Below, piece after piece: positions 25,752 through 35,756 of a DNA stretch of 64,000 nt. The notes under the pieces were generated by a model. It was not told the DNA's origin. It saw only the letters and a list, made by a program, of their open reading frames with translations, and did not search any database. Source of the stretch: Oscillibacter sp. PC13 (GTDB lineage: Bacteria; Bacillota; Clostridia; Oscillospirales; Oscillospiraceae); assembly GCF_900115635.1 (NCBI RefSeq), contig NZ_FOXE01000002.1:62001-126000 (forward strand). Direction: 5' to 3'. Position numbers and translations under genes: made by a program. Each line of letters starts with the position of its first letter. Within the stretch, counting starts at the first letter, position 1.

Positions 25752-26639
25752 TCAAACCTGCAGGAATTTCCGGATGGCAGACAGGCTGCCGCCCACGCCC
25801 ACCAGAATGCCCGCGCCGGCAAAGACCGCCGCCACAGGGGCCCATAGTTTGCTGAAGGGGATTACTTTAATCAGCTGCAGAGCATCATTGGCATCCACGC
25901 CGCGCGACACCGCCTCATACAGCGCCCATTGAAGCAAAAAGGAAATGACCGCACCCAAAAAGCCGATCATAAATCCCTCGTACACAAACGGCCAGCGGAT
26001 AAATCCGTTGGTCGCGCCCACCATCCGCATAATGGCAATTTCCTCCCGCCGGTCGAAGGTGGTCAGCTTAATCGTGTTGGAAATAATAAATACCGATACC
26101 AAAAACAAAATTGCAATCAGGGCAACGCATACCACGGTTGCTACATTCCGTACCGTAATAAAGCCGTTGGCAATTTCTTCATATGCGCTGATATCCACGA
26201 TTCCGGTCACTTCCTTGACCTGCTGCAGCGTTTGCTTTTGCTGCTCCAAATCCACCAGCTTGATCGCGTATCGGTCCTCTAAAATCTCCGGATCCAGATC
26301 CTGCAGGATCTCCTCGTCTGGGTACTGGGCCTCAAAATCAGCCATTGCCTGCGTTTTGCTGATATAGGTCGCCGAGGCAACATTTGGAATCTCCTCCAGC
26401 GATCTCTGCAGTGCCTTTGCCTGAGCCTCACTGTAGGTTTCATCCACATAGGCCAGAATTTCATTCTCCTGCTCCAAATCCTGCAGCAAACCATTGGCAT
26501 TCACCGCCACCAGTGTAAAGGTTCCCATAATCAAAAGACACGCCACGGTAATTCCAATGGCCGCAAAGGACATGAATCCGTGGCTGAACATGTTGGAAAG
26601 ACCTTCATGAAAAAAATACCGGAAATCATGCTTACCCAT
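25752..26639 (-). CDS. ftsX: Cell division protein FtsX
   Basis: This is the membrane part of the FtsEX complex, which passes ATP-driven signals to cell-wall hydrolases outside. It has 295 residues, one N-terminal membrane segment (about 25-50), an extracellular domain (about 50-165) and three C-terminal segments with REEIAIMRMVGATNGFIRWP, typical of FtsX. The ATG at 26639 overlaps the ftsE end by 8 bases and has a G-rich site inside ftsE; the open codons upstream are ignored. It is coupled to ftsE and followed by the M23 hydrolase. Confidence 0.93.
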   Translation of the reverse strand: MGKHDFRYFFHEGLSNMFSHGFMSFAAIGITVACLLIMGTFTLVAVNANGLLQDLEQENEILAYVDETYSEAQAKALQRSLEEIPNVASATYISKTQAMADFEAQYPDEEILQDLDPEILEDRYAIKLVDLEQQKQTLQQVKEVTGIVDISAYEEIANGFITVRNVATVVCVALIAILFLVSVFIISNTIKLTTFDRREEIAIMRMVGATNGFIRWPFVYEGFMIGFLGAVISFLLQWALYEAVSRGVDANDALQLIKVIPFSKLWAPVAAVFAGAGILVGVGGSLSAIRKFLQV

Positions 26640-27324
26640 GGATTCGCCCCCCCACATAGCCACCGACGCTGTCGTTAATCACGTGGCCGGCATCAATGGT
26701 TACCACTCGTTTTCCGAAGCGGTCCACCAAATCCTTTTCATGTGTCACCACCACCACGGTGGTTCCCAGCTGATTAATCTTCACCAGCAGACTCATCAGT
26801 TCCAGAGAGCGATCCGGGTCCAAATTGCCAGTGGGCTCATCGGCAATAATGGTGGTGGGATTATTCACCAATGCCCGGGCAATGGCCACCCGCTGCTGTT
26901 CTCCGCCGGAGAGTTCTGTTGGAAAGCTGTTGGCCTTGTTCTCCAAATCCACCAACTGCAGCACATAGGGAATTCTCTTGCGTATTTCCTTTGGGTTTGC
27001 CCCAACAGCCCGCATGACAAAGGCCAGATTGTCATAAACGGTTTTCTTTTCAATCAGACGGAAATCCTGGAAAATAACGCCCAGAGTCCGCCTCATCATA
27101 GGAATTTGTCTTTCCGAGATGTTGCTGACAGAAAAGCCGTTGATCATAATCCGGCCTCCGCAGGGCTCCACCTCCCCGGTTAAAAGCTTAATAATGGTCG
27201 ACTTACCGGATCCGGACGGCCCCACCAAAAAGACAAATTCTCCATCCTCAATGGTCAGAGAAATTCCCTGGATGGCCTTTGTGCCGTTTTCATACTCCAT
27301 TTCCACATCTTTTAGGCGGATCAT
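26632..27324 (-). CDS. ftsE: Cell division ATP-binding protein FtsE
   Basis: This is the ABC ATPase of FtsEX, 230 residues. It has Walker [10 protein letters not shown], signature [15 protein letters not shown], and Walker [12 protein letters not shown] with a following H-loop (VVTHEKD). The frame is open for 75 codons upstream, but those lack the family sequence; the ATG at 27324 ([14 protein letters not shown]) has AGGTG upstream and the usual family start. It begins after a strong terminator, so ftsE should have its own promoter in 27325-27510, where I see no clear one and no gene. Confidence 0.94.
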   Translation of the reverse strand: MIRLKDVEMEYENGTKAIQGISLTIEDGEFVFLVGPSGSGKSTIIKLLTGEVEPCGGRIMINGFSVSNISERQIPMMRRTLGVIFQDFRLIEKKTVYDNLAFVMRAVGANPKEIRKRIPYVLQLVDLENKANSFPTELSGGEQQRVAIARALVNNPTTIIADEPTGNLDPDRSLELMSLLVKINQLGTTVVVVTHEKDLVDRFGKRVVTIDAGHVINDSVGGYVGGRIHG

Positions 27325-27510
27325 GCAGGCACCTCGCTCTATTTCAAAATTACGGAAAGACGGCCCGGCCGCCGGAAATTCCCGCAGTGAATTCCCTGTT
27401 CGGCAGCCAGGTCGACATAATCTTTCATTAAAGCACATTATATACAGTTTTCCACAGCAATGCAACCACTGTTTACAATTGTTTACAACTTCCAAGGCAG
27501 TGTCACACAC

Positions 27511-27546
27511 AAAAAAACAGGGCGCCCTTTTTAAAAGGCGCCCTGT
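27511..27546 (-). terminator. Intrinsic terminator of the CdaR-like gene
   Basis: A 10-bp stem (27517-27526 with 27537-27546) is followed on the minus strand by seven T. It ends the regulator's transcript before ftsE. Confidence 0.9.
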
Positions 27547-27557
27547 CAATCGCAGGC

Positions 27558-28649
27558 TTAAGAATCAATCCCTCTGGAAGTCAAATACTTCTTAACCATC
27601 AATGCCACCTTAAAGGTAATGGCATCGTCAAATTCACGCAGATCCAGTCCGGTGAGTTTTTTAATCTTTTCCAAACGGTACACCAAGGTATTTCGGTGGA
27701 CAAACAGCTTCCGCGCCGTTTCAGAGACATTCAAATTGTTCTCAAAGAACTTGTGGATGGTAAAGAGCGTCTCCTTATCCAGCGCATCAATGGGGTTCTT
27801 TTTGAAAACCTCCTGAAGGAACATCTCACACAGGGTCGTGGGCAACTGATAAATCAAGCGGCCGATACCCAGGTTTTCGTAATTGATCACATATTTTTCT
27901 GTATCGAAGACCTTGCCGACTTCAATGGCAATCTGGGCTTCCTTATAGCTTTTAGCCAAATCACGCAGGTGCAGCGCTACTGTGCCGATACCAACCACAA
28001 CCGTGCTGTCGCCGCTGGAGCGGAGCGCTTCCTCAATGGATACTGCAATCTTGTTAAGCTCCTTCACGCCAGCCCCTTCAGACATCTGGCGGATCAGAAC
28101 CACGTCTCCCTCTCCCACGCTGAGGACAAAATCGTTCTGCCGATCCGGGAAGAGGGTTTGAATCACATCCGTTGGAACAGACTCTCCTTTTTTAATGGAG
28201 CGGACCACAAACACGCCCCGGGGGACATCTGCAGCCACCCGCAGTTCCTTGGCCCGCATGTAAATGTCTCCCAGCATGATATTGTCCGAGATAATATCTT
28301 TAATAAACGATCCCCGGTCATGCTTTTCTTCGTAATAGGACTTTGCAGAATTCAAGGCCACTGTGGCCATCGCGCAGACTGTTTTGCTGATTTCATTGTC
28401 GCCAAAGGCAAACGCCGCATAATCAAACTGATTGCCCCACCCGTTGAGTGCCTTGAATGTTTTTCCATCTGAAGAAACCATGACACCGGCGGCATTGTTG
28501 ATCACCGACACGTGTTCCGCCCAGCGTTGGCCGATCATGGACAGTTCGCTACAGGCAATGACGATACCCTCCCCGTCAATCACACCAACCGTGCGGTCTG
28601 TGTTCTCCTTCAGCTGCAGCACCACATTTTGAAAAATTCTTCCAGACAT
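27558..28649 (-). CDS. CdaR/PucR-type transcriptional regulator
   Basis: This 363-residue protein has an N-terminal sensor-like region (about 1-130, with VGVIDGEGIVIACSELS), a middle region, and a C-terminal HTH_30 (LNVSETARKLFVHRNTLVYR). The layout resembles sugar-diacid regulator CdaR. The ATG at 28649 has GAGGAGGACGACC; the ATG is the family-like start MSGRIFQ. It has its own promoter and terminator and lies between rsuA and ftsE. Whether it controls ftsEX or a distant catabolic gene is unknown; no sugar-diacid genes are near. Confidence 0.85.
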   Translation of the reverse strand: MSGRIFQNVVLQLKENTDRTVGVIDGEGIVIACSELSMIGQRWAEHVSVINNAAGVMVSSDGKTFKALNGWGNQFDYAAFAFGDNEISKTVCAMATVALNSAKSYYEEKHDRGSFIKDIISDNIMLGDIYMRAKELRVAADVPRGVFVVRSIKKGESVPTDVIQTLFPDRQNDFVLSVGEGDVVLIRQMSEGAGVKELNKIAVSIEEALRSSGDSTVVVGIGTVALHLRDLAKSYKEAQIAIEVGKVFDTEKYVINYENLGIGRLIYQLPTTLCEMFLQEVFKKNPIDALDKETLFTIHKFFENNLNVSETARKLFVHRNTLVYRLEKIKKLTGLDLREFDDAITFKVALMVKKYLTSRGIDS

Positions 28650-28706
28650 GGTCGTCCTCCTCACCTAAATTACGCGGGACTCCTTGTGCAATTTGTCAAT
28701 GGCTAT

Positions 28707-28735
28707 ATTATATCGACATTTTTGTCAAAATGCAA
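28707..28735 (-). promoter_or_regulatory. Promoter of the CdaR-like gene
   Basis: On the minus strand TTGCAT (28735-28730) and TATAAT (28712-28707) are 17 bases apart. The spacer contains the palindrome GACAAAAATGTC, and TTGACAAA recurs downstream, which could be autoregulatory sites (inferred). Confidence 0.65.
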
Positions 28736-28806
28736 GATGTTTTTTCTTTTTTCAACAAAAAATTCGCTTGCTTTTTGGTGAAGATTTGAGTTTTTTCTTC
28801 TTGCCG

Positions 28807-29529
28807 TCAACCTTTTCTCAGCAGCTCTACCTCTTCCTCAGTTAGAAAGCGAAACTCCCCGGGAGAAAGCTCCGGATCCAATGTCAAATTGCCCATCCGA
28901 ACCCGCTTTAAATACAACACAGGCTTTCCGCATTGGGCCAGCATCCGTTTCACCTGATGGAACTTTCCCTCCCGCAGGGTAACATATGCCTCACTCTCTC
29001 CATTTGCTGCAGACAGGATCTCCAGTCCCGCAGGCAGGCATTGCAGCCCATCCTCCAGGATCATGCCGCTTAGAAAGGCGCGGCAGTCCTCCTCCGCCAG
29101 ACATCCTGCCACACGCGTGTAATACACTTTATCCACATGGCGGCGCGGGGTGAGCAAATCGTGTGCCAATCCTCCCTCATTCGTCAAAAGCAGCAGTCCT
29201 TCGGTGTCCTTGTCCAGCCGCCCCACCGGAAAGAGATTCTGCCGCTGTAATTCTTCCGGCAGCAAATCCAGCACCGTTTCCCCTCTGCCATCCTCTGTGG
29301 CCGAAAGAACGCCCGCCGGTTTATTGAGCATCAGCCATGTGTAACGACGGTAGGTTAGCGTCTCTCCGTTGACGATGAGTTCTACTCCCTCCGGATCGTA
29401 TTTTTCCTCTGGTGAGCGCGCCGGGCTCCCGTTTACCAGAACCAGCCCTTGCCGGATCAATGCTTTAACCTCTTTCCTGGAGAACTTCCCTGTAGAGGCA
29501 ATTATTTTGTCCAATCTCTGCTTTTCCAC
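28807..29529 (-). CDS. RsuA-family rRNA pseudouridine synthase
   Basis: It isomerises uridine to pseudouridine in rRNA (RsuA/RluB/E/F family). The 240-residue protein has an N-terminal S4 RNA-binding domain (about 1-60) and the catalytic motif FPVGRLDKDTEGLLLLT with Asp106. The start is a GTG at 29529 behind GGGAG; an ATG one base off is out of frame. The exact target site (516 in 16S for RsuA) is not proven. It is divergent from the gene at 29619. Confidence 0.9.
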   Translation of the reverse strand: MEKQRLDKIIASTGKFSRKEVKALIRQGLVLVNGSPARSPEEKYDPEGVELIVNGETLTYRRYTWLMLNKPAGVLSATEDGRGETVLDLLPEELQRQNLFPVGRLDKDTEGLLLLTNEGGLAHDLLTPRRHVDKVYYTRVAGCLAEEDCRAFLSGMILEDGLQCLPAGLEILSAANGESEAYVTLREGKFHQVKRMLAQCGKPVLYLKRVRMGNLTLDPELSPGEFRFLTEEEVELLRKG

Positions 29530-29618
29530 ATGCTGCTCCCAATTCTTTTTGTTTCTTATTGTTTATCCTATCATAAAGCCAGCTGGAAATGAATAGGAAA
29601 ATTGCAGGAGGGATCAAT

Positions 29619-30086
29619 ATGTTAATTTGGACAACGCGGATTTCCAAAAAAAAAACCGTTCTGGCTGTATGTGCCCTGGCCGTTCTCGTCACTGCCTGTA
29701 TTCTTTTTTCCGGCCAAACCCAAAGGGAGCTCGGCAGCACACTGCCGCAGCTGACTAACAACGAAGAGCGGGTGGCGTACCTCCAGTCAATGGGGTGGGA
29801 AATTGCGCCGGAGCCGGTGGAAACCTTGCAGTTCCTTCTGCCAGAGAAATTAGAGGAGCCTTACCTCAGCTACAATGAACTGCAGGATTCTCAGGGCTTT
29901 GATCTGTCAGCCTCTTGTGGGAAGCAAGTTGCCAGGTATACATATGCCGTATCCAATTATCCAGGGAGGGCCGCTGGCGTTCAGGCAAATCTCTATATAT
30001 GTGAAGGTTTTCCGATTGCTGGTGATATTCTCTGCGCTGGTGAAAACGGCTTCCAGACAACATTAGTCTATCCTGAGCAAACGTAA
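29619..30086 (+). CDS. DUF4830-like exported or anchored small protein
   Basis: This 155-residue protein has one N-terminal membrane or signal segment (about 12-32, TVLAVCALAVLVTACILF) after a basic start. The rest looks extracytoplasmic, with a pattern (RVAYLQSMGWE, QGFDLSASCGKQVARYTY, AVSNYP) that I associate with the DUF4830 family from memory. Function unknown. The segment contains VTAC, a possible but poor lipobox. The ATG at 29619 has GGAGGG. It is divergent from rsuA and ends at a strong terminator against tuf. Confidence 0.78.
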   Translation: MLIWTTRISKKKTVLAVCALAVLVTACILFSGQTQRELGSTLPQLTNNEERVAYLQSMGWEIAPEPVETLQFLLPEKLEEPYLSYNELQDSQGFDLSASCGKQVARYTYAVSNYPGRAAGVQANLYICEGFPIAGDILCAGENGFQTTLVYPEQT

Positions 30087-30118
30087 AAAAGGACTGCTGC
30101 AAACGCAGCAGTCCTTTT
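30085..30118. terminator. Bidirectional terminator between the DUF4830-like gene and tuf
   Basis: A 10-bp stem GGACTGCTGC/GCAGCAGTCC with an AAAC loop is flanked by six A and four T. It serves both convergent genes; on the minus strand it is followed by six T and ends the tuf message. Confidence 0.92.
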
Positions 30119-30135
30119 ATGGAATCAGGGGAAAT

Positions 30136-31341
<1,206 letters not shown>

Positions 31342-31402
31342 TTGAAAATCCTCCAATCAATTCAAAAAATCGTTTTTGTTTCAAAGTCAATCAGTAGAGC
31401 TT

Positions 31403-31431
31403 ATTTTACCGTATATTGCAGGGAAAATCAA
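31403..31431 (-). promoter_or_regulatory. Candidate tuf promoter in the fusA-tuf gap
   Basis: On the minus strand TTGATT (31431-31426) and TAAAAT (31408-31403) are 17 bases apart, about 60 bases before the tuf ATG. Confidence 0.5.
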
Positions 31432-31443
31432 TCCCTTTTTCAA

Positions 31444-33549
31444 TCATTCCTGACCCTTGGTGCGGGCATCCACAATCTTGTCGCGGAGGCTCTTGGGCAG
31501 TTCGCAATAGCTGTGGGGCTCCATGGTATACTGGCCGCGGCCCTGGGTGGCAGAACGCAGATCTGTGGCATAGCCAAACATATTGGCCAGAGGCACCAAT
31601 GCGTCAACCTGCTGTGCGCCGGGACGAGCCTCCTGGCCCAAAATCTGGCCACGGCGAGAGGTCAGATCGCCAATCACGGTACCCAGATAATCATCGGGAG
31701 CGATGACAGAAACCTTCATGATGGGCTCCAGCAGCACCGGATCCGCCTTGCGCATAGCCTCCTTAAAGGCCATGGAACCGGCGATCTTAAATGCCATTTC
31801 GGAGGAGTCGACTTCATGATAGGAGCCGTCGAACAAGGTGACCTTTACATCCACAACCGGGAAGCCTGCAACCACGCCGGCCTGCAAAGCGCCGCGGATA
31901 CCAGCGTCGACGGCAGGAATAAACTCTTTGGGAATCGCGCCACCCACAACACCGTTGACAAACTCATATCCCTTACCGGACTCGTTAGGTTCCACGTGGA
32001 TTTTGACATGGCCGTACTGACCGGAACCGCCGCTCTGGCGCTTGTACTTGGTGTCCTGATCCACAGCTTTCTTGATGGTTTCCTTATAGGCGACCTGAGG
32101 TGCACCCACGTTGGCCTCCACCTTGAATTCCCGCAACAGGCGGTCGACAATGATCTCCAGATGCAGCTCGCCCATGCCGGCGATGATGGTCTGGCCCGTT
32201 TCCTCATCTGTATAGGTCTTGAAGGTGGGATCTTCCTCGGCCAGCTTGATAAGGCCCATGGTCATCTTCTCCTGGCCAGCCTTGGTCTTCGGCTCGATGG
32301 CCACGCGGATGACGGGCTCGGGGAACTCCATGGACTCCAAGATAACGGGGTGCTTCTCATCACACAGGGTATCGCCTGTGGTGGTGTTCTTCAGACCAAC
32401 AGCAGCTTCGATATCGCCGGAGTAAACCTCCTCGATATCCTCCCGGTGATTGGCATGCATCTGCAGAATACGGCCAACGCGCTCCTTGACATTCTTGGTG
32501 CTGTTCAGCACAGTGGAGCCAGTGGCCAGATGGCCGGAGTACACGCGGAAGAAGCTCAGACGGCCCACATAAGGGTCGGTCATGATCTTAAACGCCAATG
32601 CAGAGAACGGAGCATCGTCATCAGACGGACGCTCTTCCTCTTCGTCGGTCTTCGGATTTACGCCCTTAATGGGGGGGATGTCCAAGGGAGAGGGCATATA
32701 ATCCACAATGGCATCCAGCATCTTCTGTACACCCTTGTTTTTGTAAGAGGTGCCGCAGGTAACAGGAACCATTTCGTTGGCGATGGTAGCCTTGCGGATA
32801 GCCGCCCGGATCTTTTCCTGGGAAACGGTCTCGCCGCTCAGATAGGCCTCCATGATCTCATCATCAAACATGGAGACGGCGTCCAGCAGCTTTTCATGGT
32901 ACTCGTTAGCCAAGTCCACCATATCCTCTGGAATGGGCTCCACACGCATGTCCTTGCCCAGATCGTCATAGTACACATCTGCGTCCATCTCGATCAGGTC
33001 AATGATGCCCTTGAAGTTCTCCTCACTGCCAATCGGCAGCTGAATGGGGACGGCATTGCACTTGAGGCGATCCTCAATCATGTGCAGCACGTTGTAAAAA
33101 TCGGCACCCATGATATCCATCTTGTTGACGTAAATCATGCGGGGGACCTTGTAGTTATCAGCCTGACGCCATACGGTTTCAGACTGGGGCTCCACGCCGC
33201 CCTTCGCGCAGAGGACGGTCACACTGCCATCCAAAACACGCAGGGAACGCTGGACCTCTACCGTGAAGTCCACATGGCCCGGGGTATCAATAATATTAAT
33301 CCGGGTGGGCTTGAACTGGTTCTTGGAACCAGACCAGAAGCAGGTGGTAGCAGCAGACGTAATGGTAATGCCGCGCTCCTGTTCCTGCGCCATCCAGTCC
33401 ATGGTAGCGGTACCGTCATGGGTTTCACCGATCTTATAGTTCACGCCGGTGTAAAACAGGATACGTTCCGTAGTGGTCGTTTTTCCTGCATCGATGTGAG
33501 CCATAATGCCGATATTACGGGTGTTTTCGAGAGATGTTTTTCTCGGCAT
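31444..33549 (-). CDS. fusA: Elongation factor G
   Basis: This is the ribosomal translocase, 701 residues. G1 is [15 protein letters not shown]3 DTPGHVDF and G4 NKMD; domains II to V follow in order, with the C-terminal [11 protein letters not shown] typical of EF-G. The ATG at 33549 has AGGAGAAACAGT. It lies 15 bases after rpsG in the conserved rpsL-rpsG-fusA-tuf order. Confidence 0.98.
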   Translation of the reverse strand: MPRKTSLENTRNIGIMAHIDAGKTTTTERILFYTGVNYKIGETHDGTATMDWMAQEQERGITITSAATTCFWSGSKNQFKPTRINIIDTPGHVDFTVEVQRSLRVLDGSVTVLCAKGGVEPQSETVWRQADNYKVPRMIYVNKMDIMGADFYNVLHMIEDRLKCNAVPIQLPIGSEENFKGIIDLIEMDADVYYDDLGKDMRVEPIPEDMVDLANEYHEKLLDAVSMFDDEIMEAYLSGETVSQEKIRAAIRKATIANEMVPVTCGTSYKNKGVQKMLDAIVDYMPSPLDIPPIKGVNPKTDEEEERPSDDDAPFSALAFKIMTDPYVGRLSFFRVYSGHLATGSTVLNSTKNVKERVGRILQMHANHREDIEEVYSGDIEAAVGLKNTTTGDTLCDEKHPVILESMEFPEPVIRVAIEPKTKAGQEKMTMGLIKLAEEDPTFKTYTDEETGQTIIAGMGELHLEIIVDRLLREFKVEANVGAPQVAYKETIKKAVDQDTKYKRQSGGSGQYGHVKIHVEPNESGKGYEFVNGVVGGAIPKEFIPAVDAGIRGALQAGVVAGFPVVDVKVTLFDGSYHEVDSSEMAFKIAGSMAFKEAMRKADPVLLEPIMKVSVIAPDDYLGTVIGDLTSRRGQILGQEARPGAQQVDALVPLANMFGYATDLRSATQGRGQYTMEPHSYCELPKSLRDKIVDARTKGQE

Positions 33550-33564
33550 ACTGTTTCTCCTAAC

Positions 33565-34035
33565 TTACCAGCGGAAATGCGCGAACGCCTTGTTGGCCTC
33601 GGCAGCCTTGTGCACTTCCTCGCGCTTCTTCACAGCGCTGCCGGTATTATTGGCAGCGTCCATAATCTCACCTGACAGACGCTCAGCCATGGTGCGCTCA
33701 CTGCGGGAACGGGCATAAGCCGTCAGCCACCGCAGGCCCAGTGTCGTGCGGCGGGCAGGGCGGACTTCCATGGGCACCTGATAGGTGGCGCCGCCAACAC
33801 GGCGGGCCTTCACTTCCAGGCTGGGCATAATATTTTCCATGGCCTGGTTAAATACTTCAATGGGGTCCTTCTCCGTCTTTTCCTTAATCTGGTCAAAGGC
33901 GGCATAGACCACCTTCTGCGCGACACCCTTCTTGCCATCCTGCATGACGCTGTTGACAAGCCGCGTCACCAGAACGGAACCATAGACGGGATCGGGCAGA
34001 ATTTCTCTCTTGGGAACATTACCTCTTCTGGGCAC
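33565..34035 (-). CDS. rpsG: 30S ribosomal protein S7
   Basis: This 16S rRNA-binding protein of 156 residues organises the 30S head. The start is set at a GTG (34035) because the protein then begins [15 protein letters not shown] as in the family, and GGAGG lies 8 bases upstream; an ATG six codons earlier would place that site inside the gene. The 141-bp gap to rpsL includes an imperfect hairpin (34092-34123) that could be an S7 or processing site (inferred). Confidence 0.97.
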   Translation of the reverse strand: MPRRGNVPKREILPDPVYGSVLVTRLVNSVMQDGKKGVAQKVVYAAFDQIKEKTEKDPIEVFNQAMENIMPSLEVKARRVGGATYQVPMEVRPARRTTLGLRWLTAYARSRSERTMAERLSGEIMDAANNTGSAVKKREEVHKAAEANKAFAHFRW

Positions 34036-34176
34036 TATGCTTCCCTCCTTCATAATAATTCTATGATCTCATAGGTACTCAAAAGGCATATTTGCCTTCC
34101 GTGAATGCCTGCCGAAGGGGCAATGCTTCCGCATCTATATGAACCTATTCGGCAAAGCTTTCAGAATGGGGTGTCC

Positions 34177-34593
34177 TTACTTGGACTTGGGACGCTTGGC
34201 ACCGTACTTGGAGCGGCTCTGCATACGGCCATTGACACCCTGGGTATCCAGTGTGCCACGGATGATGTGGTAACGGACGCCGGGGAGGTCCTTGACACGG
34301 CCGCCGCGGATCATGACCACAGAGTGCTCCTGCAGGGAGTGGCCCACACCGGGGATATAAGCGGTGACCTCGTAGCCGTTGGTCAGGCGCACACGGGCGA
34401 TCTTACGCAGAGCGGAGTTGGGCTTCTTGGGGGTCGCGGTTCTCACGGCGGTGCAGACGCCTCTCTTCTGAGGAGAAGGCAGGTCGGTGTTCTTGTTCTT
34501 CAGAGTGTTCAGACCATACTGCAGGGCGGGAGACGTGGACTTGTAAGTTGCCTGTTCTCTTCCCTTACGGACCAGCTGGTTAAAAGTAGGCAT
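34177..34593 (-). CDS. rpsL: 30S ribosomal protein S12
   Basis: This decoding-centre protein has 138 residues. It has the family start [12 protein letters not shown] and the accuracy loop [11 protein letters not shown] with unmodified lysines at the streptomycin-relevant position, and [13 protein letters not shown]. The ATG at 34593 has AAAGGAGAACATCA. It follows the L7Ae-like gene by 147 bases, a gap that contains two short hairpins (about 34621-34644 and 34715-34745) but no gene. Confidence 0.98.
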   Translation of the reverse strand: MPTFNQLVRKGREQATYKSTSPALQYGLNTLKNKNTDLPSPQKRGVCTAVRTATPKKPNSALRKIARVRLTNGYEVTAYIPGVGHSLQEHSVVMIRGGRVKDLPGVRYHIIRGTLDTQGVNGRMQSRSKYGAKRPKSK

Positions 34594-34740
34594 TGATGTT
34601 CTCCTTTCTTTACATACTTTTGGCAGCCGCTTTTGCGGACAGCCTTTATTTTTTACGGAAAGCAGGAATGCTATTCCGAAAAAACCATTTTTTGTCTCAG
34701 TACACGGCGCAGGAACCGACAGTGGGCAGTTTTCCCGCTG

Positions 34741-34983
34741 TCATGTCTTCAAAATGGCAACCACTGAAGCCCCCACCGTGATATGGCAGGCCTGGCCCAG
34801 CTGCGCCATCGTGTATGCCGTCTTCACAGGAATTCCAGCGGATTTGCAGCTATCGGCCACCGGATCTGTAATCGCAGGATCCGCATCACACGCAAGATAA
34901 ACTTGCTCTGCACGGCCATCCCGAATGGCTTTGCGGGACTGCTTCACACCGATTACCTTCTCTTTGGAAGCCAGTTCCGTCAT
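34741..34983 (-). CDS. L7Ae/L30e-family RNA-binding protein (YbxF-like)
   Basis: This 80-residue kink-turn RNA-binding protein of the L7Ae superfamily matches YbxF/RplGB of Bacillus in size and place: first gene before rpsL. The motif GVKQSRKAIRDGRAEQVYLA and the C-terminal HITVGASVVAILK fit the fold. The ATG at 34983 is preferred; the GTG immediately before it is also well spaced from GGAGG. It is the first gene of the str operon here, transcribed from a strong promoter. Confidence 0.88.
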   Translation of the reverse strand: MTELASKEKVIGVKQSRKAIRDGRAEQVYLACDADPAITDPVADSCKSAGIPVKTAYTMAQLGQACHITVGASVVAILKT

Positions 34984-35044
34984 CACGGGAAATCCTCCTG
35001 CATCTGCATGGCAAAATTCGCGGAATATACCCACGCAATTGAAA

Positions 35045-35073
35045 ATTATAGCATGGGTGTCGTCAATCGTCAA
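35045..35073 (-). promoter_or_regulatory. Strong promoter of the str operon
   Basis: On the minus strand TTGACG (35073-35068), a 17-base spacer and TATAAT (35050-35045) with an extended TGC. It drives the L7Ae-like gene, rpsL, rpsG, fusA and probably tuf. Confidence 0.85.
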
Positions 35074-35226
35074 GTGTTTCAGGGAAATGGATTTTTATTT
35101 ATTGATTTTGTAAGTTTTCGCGTCCTTTTGACGCACTTTTTGTCAATTTCACAGGGCTATCTTCAAACTTTTCCGCCTGTTTCCCCGTCTATATAATATC
35201 CAAGTAAAATTTCGGAGGAATTGTTC

Positions 35227-35631
35227 ATGAAACGTTTGTCACTCGCGGCCAGTCTACTTTTTCTTCTCCTGGCTCTGGCCGCCTGCGGCTCCGCTGGAGA
35301 GACGCCCGATGCGGAGTCTCCGAAAGGCAACGCCACCGCCGAGGATTCCAATGCAGAATCTCCTGTCACGCTGGAATCCCTCTGTGGGGAGGAGGATTTA
35401 TCTTATATCATTGACACCATTACCATGCAGATGGAAAACCGCATGGAGAAAACTCCCGATGTAGTCTTCTTCCCAATCAGCGAAAATGCCCCCCTGACGG
35501 ACTATGCCGCCATTGATGAAACCACTGCGTTTGAAGTGGATGAGGACGGCAATATCATCATTTTCTTTCCCGCCGGTGCTGTGGCAGAGGAACGCCACGG
35601 TGAGCAGTCTTTTAAAATTCCGAAGCCCTGA
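35227..35631 (+). CDS. Small lipoprotein of unknown function
   Basis: This 134-residue protein has a lipoprotein signal peptide with lipobox LAAC (Cys20), then a Ser/Thr/Asp-rich stretch (about 21-50) and a small acidic domain. I recognise no family. The ATG at 35227 has GGAGGA. A TATAAT at 35192-35197 may be its -10 box, without a clear -35. It lies between the divergent str operon and rpoC, with which it is convergent, and ends at a strong terminator. Confidence 0.82.
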   Translation: MKRLSLAASLLFLLLALAACGSAGETPDAESPKGNATAEDSNAESPVTLESLCGEEDLSYIIDTITMQMENRMEKTPDVVFFPISENAPLTDYAAIDETTAFEVDEDGNIIIFFPAGAVAEERHGEQSFKIPKP

Positions 35632-35640
35632 CAACCTTCA

Positions 35641-35678
35641 AAATGCCAGCCCCGGCTTCGGCCGGGGCTGGCATTTTT
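35641..35678. terminator. Bidirectional terminator between the lipoprotein gene and rpoC
   Basis: A very stable perfect stem of about 16 bp with a TTCG tetraloop (35657-35660) is followed by six T on the plus strand and AAAT-bordered on the other side. It ends the lipoprotein message and probably the rpoBC message. Confidence 0.9.
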
Positions 35679-35756
35679 TAGAGTACGGATATGAGAACTT
35701 TCCGCCGGCAGCAGACCGTTCTCACACGGCGAAAGCCGCAGTTATCCATGGTGTCT

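Noticed and set aside
28719-28727. TTGACA at about 28727-28722 as the -35 box of the CdaR-like gene
   Set aside because: It is only 10 bases from TATAAT; TTGCAT at 17 bases is the better partner. The TTGACA is more likely part of a binding site.
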